From: Sacculina carcini | Taxonomy: Eukaryota; Arthropoda; Thecostraca; Sacculinidae | Assembly: GCA_916048095.2 (NCBI GenBank) | Contig: OU696570.1 | Coordinates: 7,010,928-7,074,927 of the forward strand | Direction of reading: 5' to 3' | DNA length: 64,000 nt | In this document: one piece after another, positions 47,346-59,088 of the stretch | Layout of the letters: each line of letters starts with the position of its first letter | Numbering within the stretch: position 1 is the first letter of the stretch | Program-made: the position numbers and the translations under genes | The notes under the pieces: generated by a model | Databases searched by the model: none | The model's input: only the letters and a program-made list of their open reading frames with translations | What the model was told of the DNA's origin: nothing

Positions 47346-48460
47346 CACCGCACCCCAGGCCGTTTTTGCCCAAAAAGTGTCGACTACCAGTCTTTGAGCA
47401 AATGCACGGTCTGTGCCATCCAGGCACAGCGGCCAGTGTAAAAATGCTCAAGTCTCGCTACGTCTGGCCGAATATGGAGGCGGATATCAAAACATGGGTG
47501 CGCAACTGTGCCGCATGTCAACAGGCAAAACTAACACGTCACACCAAGTCGCCGCTGGCCGACTTCACGGTGCCAAGTGCGCGCTTTGAATGCGTCCACC
47601 TCGACATCGTGGGACCATTACCGCCGGCCACCTCACGCAACCACCCATTTGCCACACCATACAGATATATTCTAACGTGCATTGACCGCGCGAGTCGCTG
47701 GCCAGAAGCGGTCCCGTTGACTGATATCACCGCCGCGTCCGTCGCTGAAGCTTTTTTCACTCACTGGGTGTCGCGGTTCGGAGTCCCACTGCGTGTGGTT
47801 ACCGACAGCGGGAGCCAGTTCGAATCGGAATTGTTTCGCGAGTTGTCACAGCTAGTGGGATTCCACCGAGTGAGAACTACTGCATATCACCCTCAATCTA
47901 ACGGACTCCTGGAACGGCTTCATCGCGTGATCAAGAGCGCCATCATGGCCCGTCGTCAGTGCTGGCTCTCGGCGCTGCCTGTAGTGATGCTGGGCGTCCG
48001 ACTGCTGCCCACCGAATCCGGCATCTCTCCGTTTACAGCCGTCACCGGGGGCTACCTGCTGTGTCCACGAGTTCCGACGGGCGATACCGTCTCGATCAAG
48101 GCGCAGCACGAGTTCGTGATGGATTTGACCCGAAGGATGCAGGAAGTAGACTTCGACAGCATGTCGGCCGGCACGGCTCATTGTACACCGTCGACCTACG
48201 TGCCGCCGCGATTGATGACTTGCGATCAGGTGTGGGTGCGCGTGGACCGAGTCCGCCAACCACTGGAGGCACCGTATCGCGGTCCCTTCCGTGTCATATC
48301 CAGATCGCCGAAGGTGTTCCGAATCGAATTACCTACCGGCACTACCGAAACAATCTCTATTGACCGTTTAAAGCCGGCGTTCGTCAAGAGTCCGCAGCCG
48401 CTGTCGTCAGCACCTGTTCCACGGTCGCCAATGCCGGCCGCCAGGCGAGCACCACCCTAG
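47330..48460 (+). CDS. Integrase of the long CsRn1-type element
   Basis: 376 codons, open to TAG at 48460. Zinc-binding MHGLCHPGTAASVKMLK with CAACQQ; catalytic Asp in VHLDIVGPLP, Asp in VVTDSGSQFES and Glu in NGLLERLHRVIK all present. The C-terminal domain includes DQVWVRVDRVRQPLEAPYRG and TISIDRLKPAF. It is the complete version of the integrase whose C-terminus alone is left at 25990-26644. Only the frameshift just upstream keeps it from RNase H; the domain itself has no visible damage. 47330 is where the open frame begins, not a natural start. Confidence 0.84.
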   Translation: MCDTATPHPRPFLPKKCRLPVFEQMHGLCHPGTAASVKMLKSRYVWPNMEADIKTWVRNCAACQQAKLTRHTKSPLADFTVPSARFECVHLDIVGPLPPATSRNHPFATPYRYILTCIDRASRWPEAVPLTDITAASVAEAFFTHWVSRFGVPLRVVTDSGSQFESELFRELSQLVGFHRVRTTAYHPQSNGLLERLHRVIKSAIMARRQCWLSALPVVMLGVRLLPTESGISPFTAVTGGYLLCPRVPTGDTVSIKAQHEFVMDLTRRMQEVDFDSMSAGTAHCTPSTYVPPRLMTCDQVWVRVDRVRQPLEAPYRGPFRVISRSPKVFRIELPTGTTETISIDRLKPAFVKSPQPLSSAPVPRSPMPAARRAPP

Positions 48461-50080
48461 TCTCGACCCGCACCGGTGCCCGCCAAGAGCTGTTCGTACC
48501 AGAGCGGGCCGCGCCGTCACGTATAAACAACAACCAGATTTTTCCTTTTTCTAGCGGGCAACTAGTGTGCCAGCTGACATATTTTCTTGTGTGTTTTTCT
48601 TACTGTTATCATGCATTTAATTGTGGGGTCTAGACGTCTCAAGACGTTTAGCGTCCTTGCTTTCCTTGGGCGCTCCCGTTCCTTTTCATTTGAGTGATCA
48701 GTGTCCTACGTATACATCTCCTATATGTGTGTGTTTCCATATTGTCCTTGTTTCCATGATTCCAGGCTTGTGTTGGACTTTTTGTGCGGTACATGGGCCA
48801 ATTTTTCAATGATTGCTGAATGAATGATTTGTATGGGTGCATTCCTTGATGTGTGGATGTGGGTGTGTGTGTGTTGTGTGCATGTGTGCTTGTTGTGATA
48901 TGATTTCATATCTACGTATGATTGATTTTTTTGTATGCTTGAATTTGATTGGTGAGTGCCTGCGTGCTATTCGTGTGTGCACATGTCCCTGTGTGTATGT
49001 CTGATATTGTGTGACTGTGTAATATGCGTACTGATCTGTTTGTGACTTTGTTTAGTTATTTTCAGATTATATTTGTACTGCAGGATCATTCATTTTTCCT
49101 GTGGACCGAAGTGTGCGTCATCACCGGCTCACTCCGCTCGTGGTGGCGCACTGTGATATTGTATTCTACTTGTGATCTCACATTTTGTCCTTTTCCGCTG
49201 TTATCATTGTAATTATGTCCTGGTCGTGTGATATGTGAGAAACTCCTTTGTGTGAACTCACGTATGTTTATTACTTGAGTTTATTGATGCGAATGTCTTT
49301 CCGGATGTTCCAGCGTACTTTCGCGCCATTTGTCGTCGTTTGTTGTGAGTGTCTCATGCTTTTGAATGTGTTGAATGGATTAATGATGCACCTTGTCTGA
49401 TTGAGTGATTGTATGAATGATGCGTATGTGAGTTCTACTGTATGCTTGAGGTGCATGAATGTTCTGCGAGTGTGAATGTGTGTGAAAGTGTGTTGCCACT
49501 GTTTAATTTCATGTGCCCGGCGTGTTGATGTGATTCCTGTGTTTGGAACGTGTTTGCGTCCTTCTCTTGCGATACTGTATCACGCTTCATTTGCTGTTCC
49601 ATACACCTCCAGTCATTATAGTTATCCGTAACTTCCTGCTCCTGTAATGGTGTTCGTCATGGTCGAGTCGTCGGCGACTAAACCGGCTCCCCCACTGTTC
49701 TGCAGTGAGGAGGGTGGCTAGACACCCGACAGGAAAAAAACAAAACCTGTTTCAAGGGCGGATTAGCTATCTGATAGCCAACGGCCATCTAGCATGTTCC
49801 AGTTTGCAAACGTGTTTTCATTTTTCTATTTGTGCCTACTCCCTGCTCGCTGTGATGTTCCTGTCGGTTGTCTTTTTCGCGCCTGTGTATAAATATGTGC
49901 GCTATATTAAATATATGTTGTTGTTGTTGTTGTTGTCATAACGCGCTACTATTGTCGCCTAATCTGTGTTTTCTTTTGTTTCAGATGTAGAGTCAGATTT
50001 TTTTTAGATATCTTAGGATGATCTCGTGATGTTCGCAGTGAATTTCTCAGCTACATGCTCCGCATCTGGCGGGGGAGTGT
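48461..50080 (+). other. Extra 3' region of the CsRn1-type element, with a LINE-type tail
   Basis: The relative at 23399 has about 225 bp between pol and its right LTR; here there are 1.6 kb. 49660-49940 contains GAGTCGTCGGCGACTAAACC, a GTGTATAAATATGTGCGCTATATT stretch and (TTG)n at 49918-49936, like the 3' termini of the LINE at 2893. A truncated LINE insertion explains at least that part. 48850-49020 is TG-rich. No coding region recognised. Confidence 0.5.
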
Positions 50081-50555
50081 TGTAGCGCCTGCGTCGCCTT
50101 GATTTTATTATATTTTCTTTGGTCTTACTTCGCGCGTTATTCAAAATTGTTTATTATTCATTTGTTTCGTCTTCCTCGTTTTTCCAGTATTAATTCCTTT
50201 CCACCCAAAACATTAATATTCTTGTGGGGCCGAATTTGAATCTCTTGTTATTAATTTAGGTTTCGCTGCAGGGTTTTCGGGCGTACATTGTTTATATATT
50301 GGTTCAGTTTGTGATCTTAATTATCTCTCTAATCTTCTATGGTTTATTCAATTTATCGCTGTATTATTTATTTCATGATGTTTTGTTATGTTGTTTTTTG
50401 TTCCACTGCCCTGGGTCAATGACCTGTACGCTGATTGGTCAAAATTTAGCTCCGCCGTGACCCAGGGTATAAAAAGGATGACAATACAGGAAACGGCCTT
50501 AGTCGCAACCGACCACTCACGTGTCTTTTTACTTGTGACAACCAAACTCGCCATA
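50081..50555 (+). repeat. 3' LTR of the long CsRn1-type element
   Basis: 475 bp, about 98% identical to 43872-44346 by eye; followed by AGTG duplication. Confidence 0.9.
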
Positions 50556-50559
50556 AGTG

Positions 50560-52481
50560 ACGAGTAAGGTGAGCGATTCCATCAGGACCTCAAGACTATG
50601 AACGAGCGTTACCCAGGACAAACAACGGTGCCCATATAGCAGTCTATTAAATACAGTTAAACAACTTTAATAAGTACCTAATATAATAAAATAAATCTGG
50701 TGAAGATATCTCATAAACTGCTTTTGTAATACATTTTTCAAATTGTAAAGAGGTTTTGTGGACACCCGGTATGATGGCAAATTACTGCTGGAACATCAAA
50801 TGCGGATATCCTGGGAATATCCACGAATGCAAAAGTTACAAGCGCAAATTCATTCCCCATAAAATAGCAATCGGGCTTTGCCTCCTCATAAAAACAAGTG
50901 TCAAAATTTTCCCTAGTACAATATAGAGTATAAGCTCTGTATATTTGGGTAGTGTTTCAAACTGTGATATTGAATACATTTATACTATCTTGCATTTACT
51001 TTGTCTTTGCCTAGCTATATTAAATAGTTGTATAATACATTTTAAAGCATATCTTTCATAATACACTACAACGTCAATGCTATGGTGACAAAATTGTGTG
51101 AAAATTGTGGCAGTTAAAATTTAGAACCTGTTCTTAAATTTACTATGTGTGCTACTGATAATTTTGATATGTTTTATAATACGCATGGTATTGTGCTTCC
51201 AATTCTTGGAACGCGCACGAACCAGAGTACCACGAGATGTTTGGAGCGTGGGATAGTACGACGCTTGAATTATCTCTATACCTGGTATTGCACAATAACA
51301 CTTGTCAATACCCATTCAATTGAATAGTAAATACTACGTGATTTCCAGAGCGTGCGATAGTGGCACTTTCCCATGTTTGAACTCAAGCGACGAAACAGTG
51401 CCACCTTATAAGGTTGAGGACAGGTTGCTTGCATGAGGACGGGGGCATTCACACGTGCAGTGTTTACGCTCACACAGACATACATACTGGCGCAAGGAAA
51501 TACAAGGTGTAACACGTGCTTACTTGATAGGGATGCCTCACGAACGCCTCATTGAAGCAATCTAAATAACTGGAGTTGGGAATTGTATGTGATCATATAA
51601 AACTGTTTTCACATAAAACGCCATTGTTAAGTGTAAGTTCTGCTTCGCCTCCGCCATGGTGAAGAGTCACAGACAATGGATGATGACGACGATGGATGAT
51701 GTATTTAATGCAGTAATATGAAGCAATGACGCTGTACCAAACAATATACACATTGAATACCCGCACGCACAATCACACAACGCCCGTTCACACAACGCCC
51801 AATCCACACAGCCAACACGATAACACCACTTCTTCACACTGATAACCGCTGACACACACTGCCTATAGCTCACAGTGCTTGATACATACACGCGTTTCCA
51901 CACTTCAACGACACACGCGCACGCACACACATACGACCATTCACACTAACACAACGCACAACTACAACTGTAGAACGCACAGACAGGAATCCATATATAC
52001 ATACGCATATACTCACTCACGCTCAAACGCCATAAACTACGCGCTCATAAACACCCACAAAAACACATAAATGTCATTTTCACTGGAAAATATTGTCCAA
52101 ACATATAATTTTTTAGATTGAGCCTGGAATTAATCTATCTTGTTAATAATTGTAATTACACAGATCACGGATTAAACATGTTATGATACACTCGATCACT
52201 GTCTATGGGTATAATATAGCTTCTTGAGTCCCGACATCAAAATCTTCGCACGGTTTATACCCTTAATACAGGTGTATACCCCTACACCCTATCATATGGA
52301 GTGTGGGCGTGGCTTGCGTGGTGTGACAGCGCGGCAACGGGATGAAGAGGGATTTCTGCATTAACTCGCTATGTAGACCAAATCAGTCCAAGCTAGGTAC
52401 AGACGTCATTGGTCTTTGGGGAAGGTAGGATCATACATGCATGTACTTCGGATTTACATTTTCGGAAATTAGTCCACACAA
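50560..52481. other. Unassigned AT-rich sequence
   Basis: No supported gene. CA-rich stretches at 51890-51990 and 51770-51800. A weak inverted resemblance near 51180-51350 (GTATTG...CAATA and GAGCGTG repeats) does not give a clear structure. Confidence 0.4.
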
Positions 52482-52691
52482 ATGGCGTCTGTAGATGTTG
52501 TCACGCTCAAAGGGACTGAAGGAATTCAATGTGAAGTCGAGTTTTCTAAGAAAAATATGTCTGACAAGATTATGTTTTGTGTTGCGTGTGAGAAAATCGT
52601 GTCTGCTGGTCACAAGTCGCAGCTCGATCAACACAACAAATCGGCTGCTTACTCAAAAAATATCAAACGTCCATGCAGAATCGAATCATAG
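52482..52691 (+). CDS. Small BED/CGGBP1-like zinc-finger ORF, possibly a first exon or remnant
   Basis: 69 codons from ATG 52482 to TAG 52689-52691. Residues 32-60 read FCVACEKIVSAGHKSQLDQH followed by NKSAAYSKN. The C-x2-C...QH...S...N order is that of the BED-type finger at the N-terminus of hAT transposases and of CGGBP1-like host proteins. The usual last His is Tyr57, so metal binding is doubtful. A second, shorter look-alike (MYCEKIVSQ) appears at about 52955-52982 beyond the MITE, suggesting that the MITE or another event split or duplicated the stretch. No transposase core follows. Confidence 0.42.
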   Translation: MASVDVVTLKGTEGIQCEVEFSKKNMSDKIMFCVACEKIVSAGHKSQLDQHNKSAAYSKNIKRPCRIES

Positions 52692-52733
52692 GATTATTGC
52701 GCCTCGAAACAAAATTCCAAAGTGGCACCACTA

Positions 52734-52909
52734 CAGTGGCGACACCAATGGGGCCTTGGAGTCGCCCTTCCCTCCCGAAATGTGCCAATCCCTTCTGAGC
52801 CTCCCGACAAAATTCCTGACCAAAAACATATCGATTGTGGTTTCCAGTTTTTCGCCAAACCCCGGCATCTTTTTTTATCCCCCTCACGGAAATCCTGGCG
52901 CCGCCAATG
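52734..52909. mobile_element. hAT-like MITE, 176 bp
   Basis: Left end CAGTGGCGACACCA; complement of the right end CATTGGCGGCGCCA: 14-bp imperfect terminal inverted repeats of hAT type. The 8-bp flanks are CACCACTA (52726-52733) and CACCTCTA (52910-52917), 7 of 8 matching, the length expected for hAT. No coding capacity; long ORFs here are accidental. Confidence 0.72.
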
Positions 52910-53014
52910 CACCTCTACCCTATCAGGAGTACCAATCAAGGTCAATTTTCGCCATGTACTGCGAAAAAATTGTCTCTCAAAGGGTGACTCTCCAATGGAA
53001 TGACGCTAGATAAA

Positions 53015-53993
53015 TGCTTAAAATGCAAATAATCTGCGGAAGAGTCCAAAATTCACGTATTACATTCAAATTGAGGAACATATTTTGGTGATTTCGACAA
53101 CATATTTTTCCCTTTTTCATGACATAGTAAAACATAAAACGCCAAAAATTATCTCAAAATTCCCAACTCCATAAATAACATTTTCGCGATCATTACTATA
53201 TGAGATTCATTACTATACTACTATATATCATTACATAAGCAAAGAGTGCTTTTTCACCTTTGTATTCACTTCAAACTTCTTACTTTTTGATGTTATGATA
53301 CTTTTTCGATGTTAGCTCACTTTTTGGTGCTTTGCTGTCAAAATGGCACCCATGCGGAGAGAAAGTGGAAAACAGGGTAGTAGGGACTGTGATATTGCCT
53401 TCTTTCCCTGCAGAAAGAGAAACTGACTTTTCTGAGAGAGGATATGTTATTTTAGGTGAACTTTTGGTTATTTTTTCTCGAAAATAAAGTTAGTTTTTCT
53501 AATTTTTAGGTTACTTTTTTGATAGCCCTATACACCAATAAACGTTTCGTTTATTGAGAATATGACGCATAACTGAACAAGAAACAAGCAACAGATAAGT
53601 GCCTTGGCGTGTGTGTCGCTTTTGAATCATGTGATGAACAAAATACTTTAAGTTGATCTAGATTACTCCAACAAAATTTCACTTGAACAACGAGTGGAAA
53701 CACTCAATCGTTGAGGGACGAACACCGAGCGGAATTGCAGAGAAGTATGTATTGAAGAGTGCACTAATTGATCCTGTACCGATGGGAGCAAATGTCGACC
53801 CGGTGTGATTACTCTTGCTCTCCAAATTATTATAATCGCGGACATACGTGTCAACATGTCATAAGCGGCCGTATACATTGATTTTGATTCGAGATCCGTA
53901 CATGCAAGAGCAATAGATGTGCGCGCGCGCACTAGTTGTGTGTGCACATCTGTGCGAGTGAAAAGCGTAACATACAAACATACACATGTCTGT

Positions 53994-54025
<32 letters not shown>

Positions 54026-55571
54026 CTGTGCGTGTAAGAAATACGTTGTGAGTGCGTCTGCTCAATACTTGACGCCGCCACACCTGGTCGTATTACAGAG
54101 GTGGGGCTAAAGCGTCGGTGTCGTAGCTACTGCTGCTACAGGTGGTCGTCGATTTCGACGGACGACGGCGAGCGCACTGTGACCTTTGCCATTTCGGTCA
54201 CTTGCCCGTGGGCAGCATAGACAGCAACAGGTCTCTCTTGGCAGCGTGAAAAGGAAGCGCATGTAACACGCAACGCTCACACTCGCCAGATGGTTGAGTG
54301 ATATGACTTGTGAGCAGCCGAGGGAATGAGCGAGTTATTTTGCAGTATTATTAATTAGTGGTTGTGGGCGGCGTTGAAAGACGGCTTTTCGGCAGGAGCT
54401 ATTTTGCTGGAGGGAGTTTTTCAGGATGTCGTGCGCACAGGCGCCTGCCGTTCTCTGATCTGCTGGGCCCATCTATCATATCAACAATTCGTTTCAACAA
54501 AAGTGAGTGCACACATCATCAAGCTGCAAATAAAAGCACCATCTGGAATCTCAGTATAATGCCCGAGAAGTGTTGGCATGCCTGATCAAGTTTGTCCTGC
54601 AGACTTGTCACTGTTTAATAGCTTGACCACGTGTAGTCAATAGTCCAATTATATCAAAATTATTTAACTCCACATATAAAACTTAACAAGTGCATGAAAA
54701 TGACTCTACGCTATGTAAATCTTACAGCATAGTCGTATTTCCTAAATACTTCATATATTCCGTTCATGCCCTACCGTAGAATGTGTGCATCTACGTACAC
54801 CAACTGTACCGTTCAATAGCTGATTCGTATAAGTTTACGCAGCGCAGAATGTTCGTGAATTACAGAGAGAATACTACTTGTATTTCACATATGTAAAATT
54901 CTCGGCCTTTGACCAAGCTAATGTATAAATAAAGGTGACACCAGTTTGACAGATTTTCGCAAGACAATTTCGTATAGGATCTTGCAAGCGGCTGCAGGGT
55001 GTGCATTATTTGACTAGAAATGCTAAATTATTGTAATATAATCAATATACCACGCTTTATTTCATGTGATATTTACCAAAGATGCTTTGTGATTTATTGC
55101 TAATATAGCGTTGACTTTCATTGAAGTTAATTTCTAGGTTAGGTTTGGGTATAATTAGGCTTCTATTAAATGCGTTGATTTACAGTTCTATAAGTTTTTG
55201 TGACTTCTTCATCTAATCATATTTTTATTCCTGCTTTTATGCGCGATTTGCGCGCTATAGCAAACACATCATAATTATACTAATGATGAATCATCATTAG
55301 TACAAACTGTACGTTATATCATCATTGATGATATAACGTACAGTTCTTTTTGAAACATTGAAATCTAACATTTAACCTATTGATTGGTATCCTAATTAGT
55401 TGAGTACAGTTGTCTCATGTCAAGTAATGCATACCTGCCAGTGTAGGAAATGAACCCATTTCTTCAAAAACTGGCCAGTTGTAATTGAACTTCTGATTGA
55501 TCGAGAGCTGAATGTCAACTTGGATGAAATTGATATTTAATCAGCGCACGCAATGCACGCACCCTGCATAC
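53015..55571. other. Unassigned sequence with palindromes; one uncertain exon-like ORF
   Basis: 53999-54025 is a (GT)n microsatellite. At 54358-54505 the plus strand reads ALKDGFSAGAILLEGVFQDV and TGACRSLICWAHLSYQQFVS, followed by GTGAGTGC, which could be a splice donor; I do not recognise the protein and give it little weight. 55279-55301 and 55305-55345 are perfect palindromes (11-bp and 20-bp arms). Otherwise no feature seen. Confidence 0.4.
55305..55345. repeat. Perfect palindrome, 20-bp arms
   Basis: Arms AACTGTACGTTATATCATCA and its exact complement, with one T between. A second palindrome (11-bp arms ACTAATGATGA) sits four bases upstream at 55279-55301. Confidence 0.9.
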
Positions 55572-55579
55572 ACCTACAT

Positions 55580-57244
55580 TAGGGTGACACTTATTTTGCG
55601 AAAGTTTGAATTTCAATGAGTGCGGGTGGAATTATGGTTACATTTGCTTTTAAAAAACCCGTGTGTAAAATATTTATGGTAGATATTAATTTTTAGAACT
55701 AGCCCAGATTTTTTAAACCACTTAAACAAATTGAATTTTAAATTTGTCTTGGATAAATTTGTATTCTAATGATAAAAATAAACTATAATAATTTCAAACA
55801 TAAAATATGATTAAGAAAATCGACCCAGTTCATCTATCTATAAATCTCATTATCTCCGTTTGGAGCCACCTAATAGCCAGACAGCCTACTCACTTCATTT
55901 GTTGCTGCTGGAAAGTCACCACTATGTTTTCCAACTATTTGTAGAAGTAATTCTTATTGGTATTCATAATTTGTTAGATTCAGCTTCATTAGCGCCACTC
56001 CATGCACTGCGAAATCATTGACGATTCAAGAGTGTGGATGCTGTGTGAAACAGTCATGTAAAGTTCCTATTTTCTCCACTCGTGGGAATATTTCTTTATA
56101 AAACTGTCACCGATACTCTGAATAATGAGCAGTCATAATAAAGTTGTTATAAATTCTGCAGATAAGATATATTTTCCTATTTGTTTGGCGTGGAGCTTAC
56201 CGCCAAGTGCGATGGATGGTGAAAATTGTTTACGCGATCAAAAGTTTAGTTTTCAAGCGCAAGTTTCTCAGAATAAGTTCTTCTCGGAGAAAGAATATGG
56301 AATACGATTTTTTACCACATTCACTACATCAACATCAGTCCTACAGCAGGATTTTTGCACTACGGAACGGATACCAAGGTGACCCAATCACTCAGTTTTT
56401 ACCCAGTCGTATAGTTGGCCAAGACAACAACAGCATCTTACGCCAAACATCTATGGTATCAGAGTGAAAGACTTGTGACTCTCACCGTGTTTGATGAAAG
56501 TGTCGACCTAAAACAGGGCTTAAAATTCTGCAGGAAATATATGTAAATGAGGTCACGGAAGACCCTACACGACTCGTCAGTATGGATCTGTCTGCTACGA
56601 TATCAAATTCAAACTTTGCGGATTTTTTTACAACTACATCAAGACTGTTCATTATTCAGAACATCGGTTACAGTTTTATAAAGAAATAATCCCACGAGTG
56701 GTTAAAATATTAACTTTTCAAGACAGTTTCACACCGCATCCACACTCATAAATCGTCAACGACTTCGCAGCTTGTGGAGTGGATCTAATGAAGTTGACTC
56801 TAAACAATTATGAATACCAAAAACAATTACTTCTACAAATAGTTCAAAAACATAGTTGTGACATTCCAGCAGCAACAAATGAAGTGAGCAAGCGGCTTGG
56901 CTATCGGGTGGCGCCAAACGCGGGTTATGTGAAAATATGGTTTATATATAGTTGAAATTGGAAGACTTTTTGACGCATATTTTATGTTTTGAATTTGTAT
57001 AGTTTATTTGTTATTATTACAATACAAGTTAGTTGTGAAAAATTTTATGTTGAAATTGTGTAAGTGGAATAAACAATCTGGGAAACAGGACCAAACATTT
57101 GGAAATGTCAACCGTTTTGAACTAGTTATAAAAATTAATATTTTTTTAAAAATATTTTCCACCCAGGGTTTTTGAAGCAAACGGAACTAGAATTCCACCG
57201 GCACTCATTGAAATTCAACCTTTCGTAAAGTAAGTGCCACCCTA
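55580..57244. mobile_element. Foldback DNA transposon, 1665 bp, 8-bp TSD (hAT-like)
   Basis: The left end TAGGGTGACACTTATTTTGC is repeated inverted at the right end, and homology of the arms continues for about 550 bases each (55580-56135 and 56660-57244), including GAATTTCAATGAGTGC, TTTGTTGCTGCTGGAA and CTACAAATAGTT-type stretches. ACCTACAT lies immediately on both sides (55572-55579, 57245-57252): a perfect 8-bp target duplication. The terminus TAGGG and 8-bp duplication suit the hAT superfamily. The roughly 520-bp centre has small ORFs (56125-56382, 56207-56467) with no recognisable domain. Confidence 0.85.
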
Positions 57245-57252
57245 ACCTACAT

Positions 57253-58351
57253 ATACCACATGCACGGCCACACTCGCACAATTGTGTAGGCTGCTAGAAT
57301 TCCACATGCGCTGTTTAAATTGTGTTTTGATGGAATTATTTATTGAAAATAGGCAAACAAACGGAAAAAGCACATGGATATAGCAAAATATTCATTAAGA
57401 CTTGAAATGCAGTCGCAAGTATTTCTCGAAGACTTTCTTGCTCTCTCCTGGCTTTCATGTACACAGACCGTCTTACAGTAACGCGAATTTATTGGTGCGA
57501 AATGGATACAAATTGAAGAGCAGTAAGAAAGCAACAAAGATGTAGAACAAGACAGATAAGAGCAAAAGGGGCTAGCAGAGGAAAATCGATATAGTCTCGT
57601 TGTGCCTGTACGCACCGTGTCGTGTCGACGCCTCGACGCTTCGCCTAATTTTGGTTAATTGTACTCAAGCGAGGCTTAGAGCTCTTTTTTGTCGTACGAC
57701 ATCAACCATCCACTCGTCTTGAACGCAAAACAGGCGCGCTAGAAACCTGGCCGTTTCTCGGGCTTGCCACTTAAATGGAACACTTAGTAGAAAGGCATGA
57801 AATTGCTAGAAATACAATGCATCGACTCCTTCATTATTGTGGAAGATAGCAAGGATAATTGCAAGGCCTTCCATATTATCTTTTAGATGTGGAACGAAAC
57901 CATGATATGAACCATATGTGTGCACGATTAGACCATATATGGCTTGTGTATGTGCTTGTATTTTTCCAATTTATATTTCACTTCGGCTATACGTCTTTTT
58001 GTCTAAATATTTTAATCTATATTAAAATCATGCTGCTGTTGTTGTCGTAATATCTTCTGACCCATAATTAATCCATTACCATTCGTGTTTGTTCCAATCA
58101 GCTTTGAATCTCCTGATGAATACACGCGTTCACGTGTATTTGTTGCCTTGCATTGGCCCCAGTCGCTGACTTGAGAACCACTAATGATGAGAGCCGCATG
58201 TGTGTGTGTGTGTGTGTATATTTGTGTTGAATGCACGCACGCCATGCAATTTGCTTAGTTCCGTGCATGGAGCGTTATCAATGTACTTCGGATTATGGTA
58301 GATATCACATCGTAGCAAGCTTTGCTCAAGAATTAGATTGTATGCCCGTAC

Positions 58352-58402
<51 letters not shown>

Positions 58403-58430
58403 GATTTGTTGAAATCCACAGCAATGTGTG
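57253..58430. other. Unassigned sequence, possible LINE tail, (AT)n run
   Basis: At about 58000-58045 ATTAAAATCATGCTGCTG followed by TTGTTGTCG resembles the (TTG)n LINE termini seen elsewhere. 58352-58398 is an (AT)n run. No gene seen. Confidence 0.4.
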
Positions 58431-58520
58431 CACTGTTGTGCTGGTAAGATAGATTCTCTATGCTTCGCACGATTTTTCTGTGTTCAGGAGACAGCACACT
58501 CAGCTTTTCACTGAAGTTTA

Positions 58521-58567
58521 TTCCTCGAGGTACCTTTCGGCTATCACTAGCCATCGTCAGGAGAAGT
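58521..58567 (-). ncRNA. Hammerhead ribozyme motif, type I, left arm (minus strand)
   Basis: On the minus strand: stem I strand ACTTCTC, core CTGACGA (complement of 58554-58560), stem II GGCTA/TAGCC with GTGA loop, core GAAA (complement of 58535-58538), palindromic stem III AGGTACCT, cleavage residue C (complement of 58527), and stem I partner GAGGAA. All invariant core residues are there. The loopless palindromic stem III suggests that it would work as a dimer, as reported for Penelope-type hammerheads. Confidence 0.78.
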
Positions 58568-59088
58568 AGATATAACACAATACAATACAAAGCAAAATAC
58601 ACAATATCAAACATTCCAGGCTAAATGGTGTTTATATACAACGTGGACAATATATCACTCATGTGCCAATGTGGCACCTATATAATGACACCTATGCGGT
58701 ATACGGCTGTTACAAAATTAGCACCTATGCGTCAAGGTCGTTTGGTGTCGCATGGATGGGAGGGCGACATCTGGCTGTTGCTGAATGTTAATTTCACATA
58801 TATTTTTATTAATAAATACAGCCTCAATTATTTTGAGCCTACGGATGTCATTTTCCCTGTAAATGATTTCGGTTTTTTCCATGCGACACCAATCGACCAT
58901 CCATGTGACACCAATCGACCTTGGCACATTGGTGCTAATTTTGTATCAACCGTTTGCCGCATAGGTGTCATTATGTAGGTGCCACATTGGCACATGAGTG
59001 ATATATTGTCCACCTTGTTTATAAACACCATTTATCCTGTATTGTTTGATATTGTGTATTTTGCTGTGTAATGTATTGTGTTATATCT

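Larger units (their letters stand above)
43872..50555 (+). mobile_element. Long CsRn1/Kabuki-type Gypsy element with both LTRs
   Basis: LTRs 43872-44346 and 50081-50555 are each 475 bp, start TGTAGCGCC and end CGCC(G/A)TA, and differ at about ten positions by eye. AGTG at 43868-43871 and 50556-50559 is a 4-bp target duplication, the same length as in the relative at 23399. TGGTGACCCCGACGT two bases after the left LTR matches the tRNA-Trp primer complement. GGCGGGGGAGTG before the right LTR is the polypurine tract. All Gag-Pol domains are present, broken by one stop and two frameshifts. About 1.6 kb of extra DNA lies between pol and the right LTR. Confidence 0.92.

Noticed and set aside
54358..54585. 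Possible host exon with a GTGAGT donor
   Set aside because: No recognisable domain, no clear acceptor and no partner exon; kept only as a remark.
58110..58145. CTGATGA followed by an ATACACG/CGTGTAT hairpin, like a hammerhead core
   Set aside because: The second core (GAAA) is absent; TTGTTG follows the hairpin.
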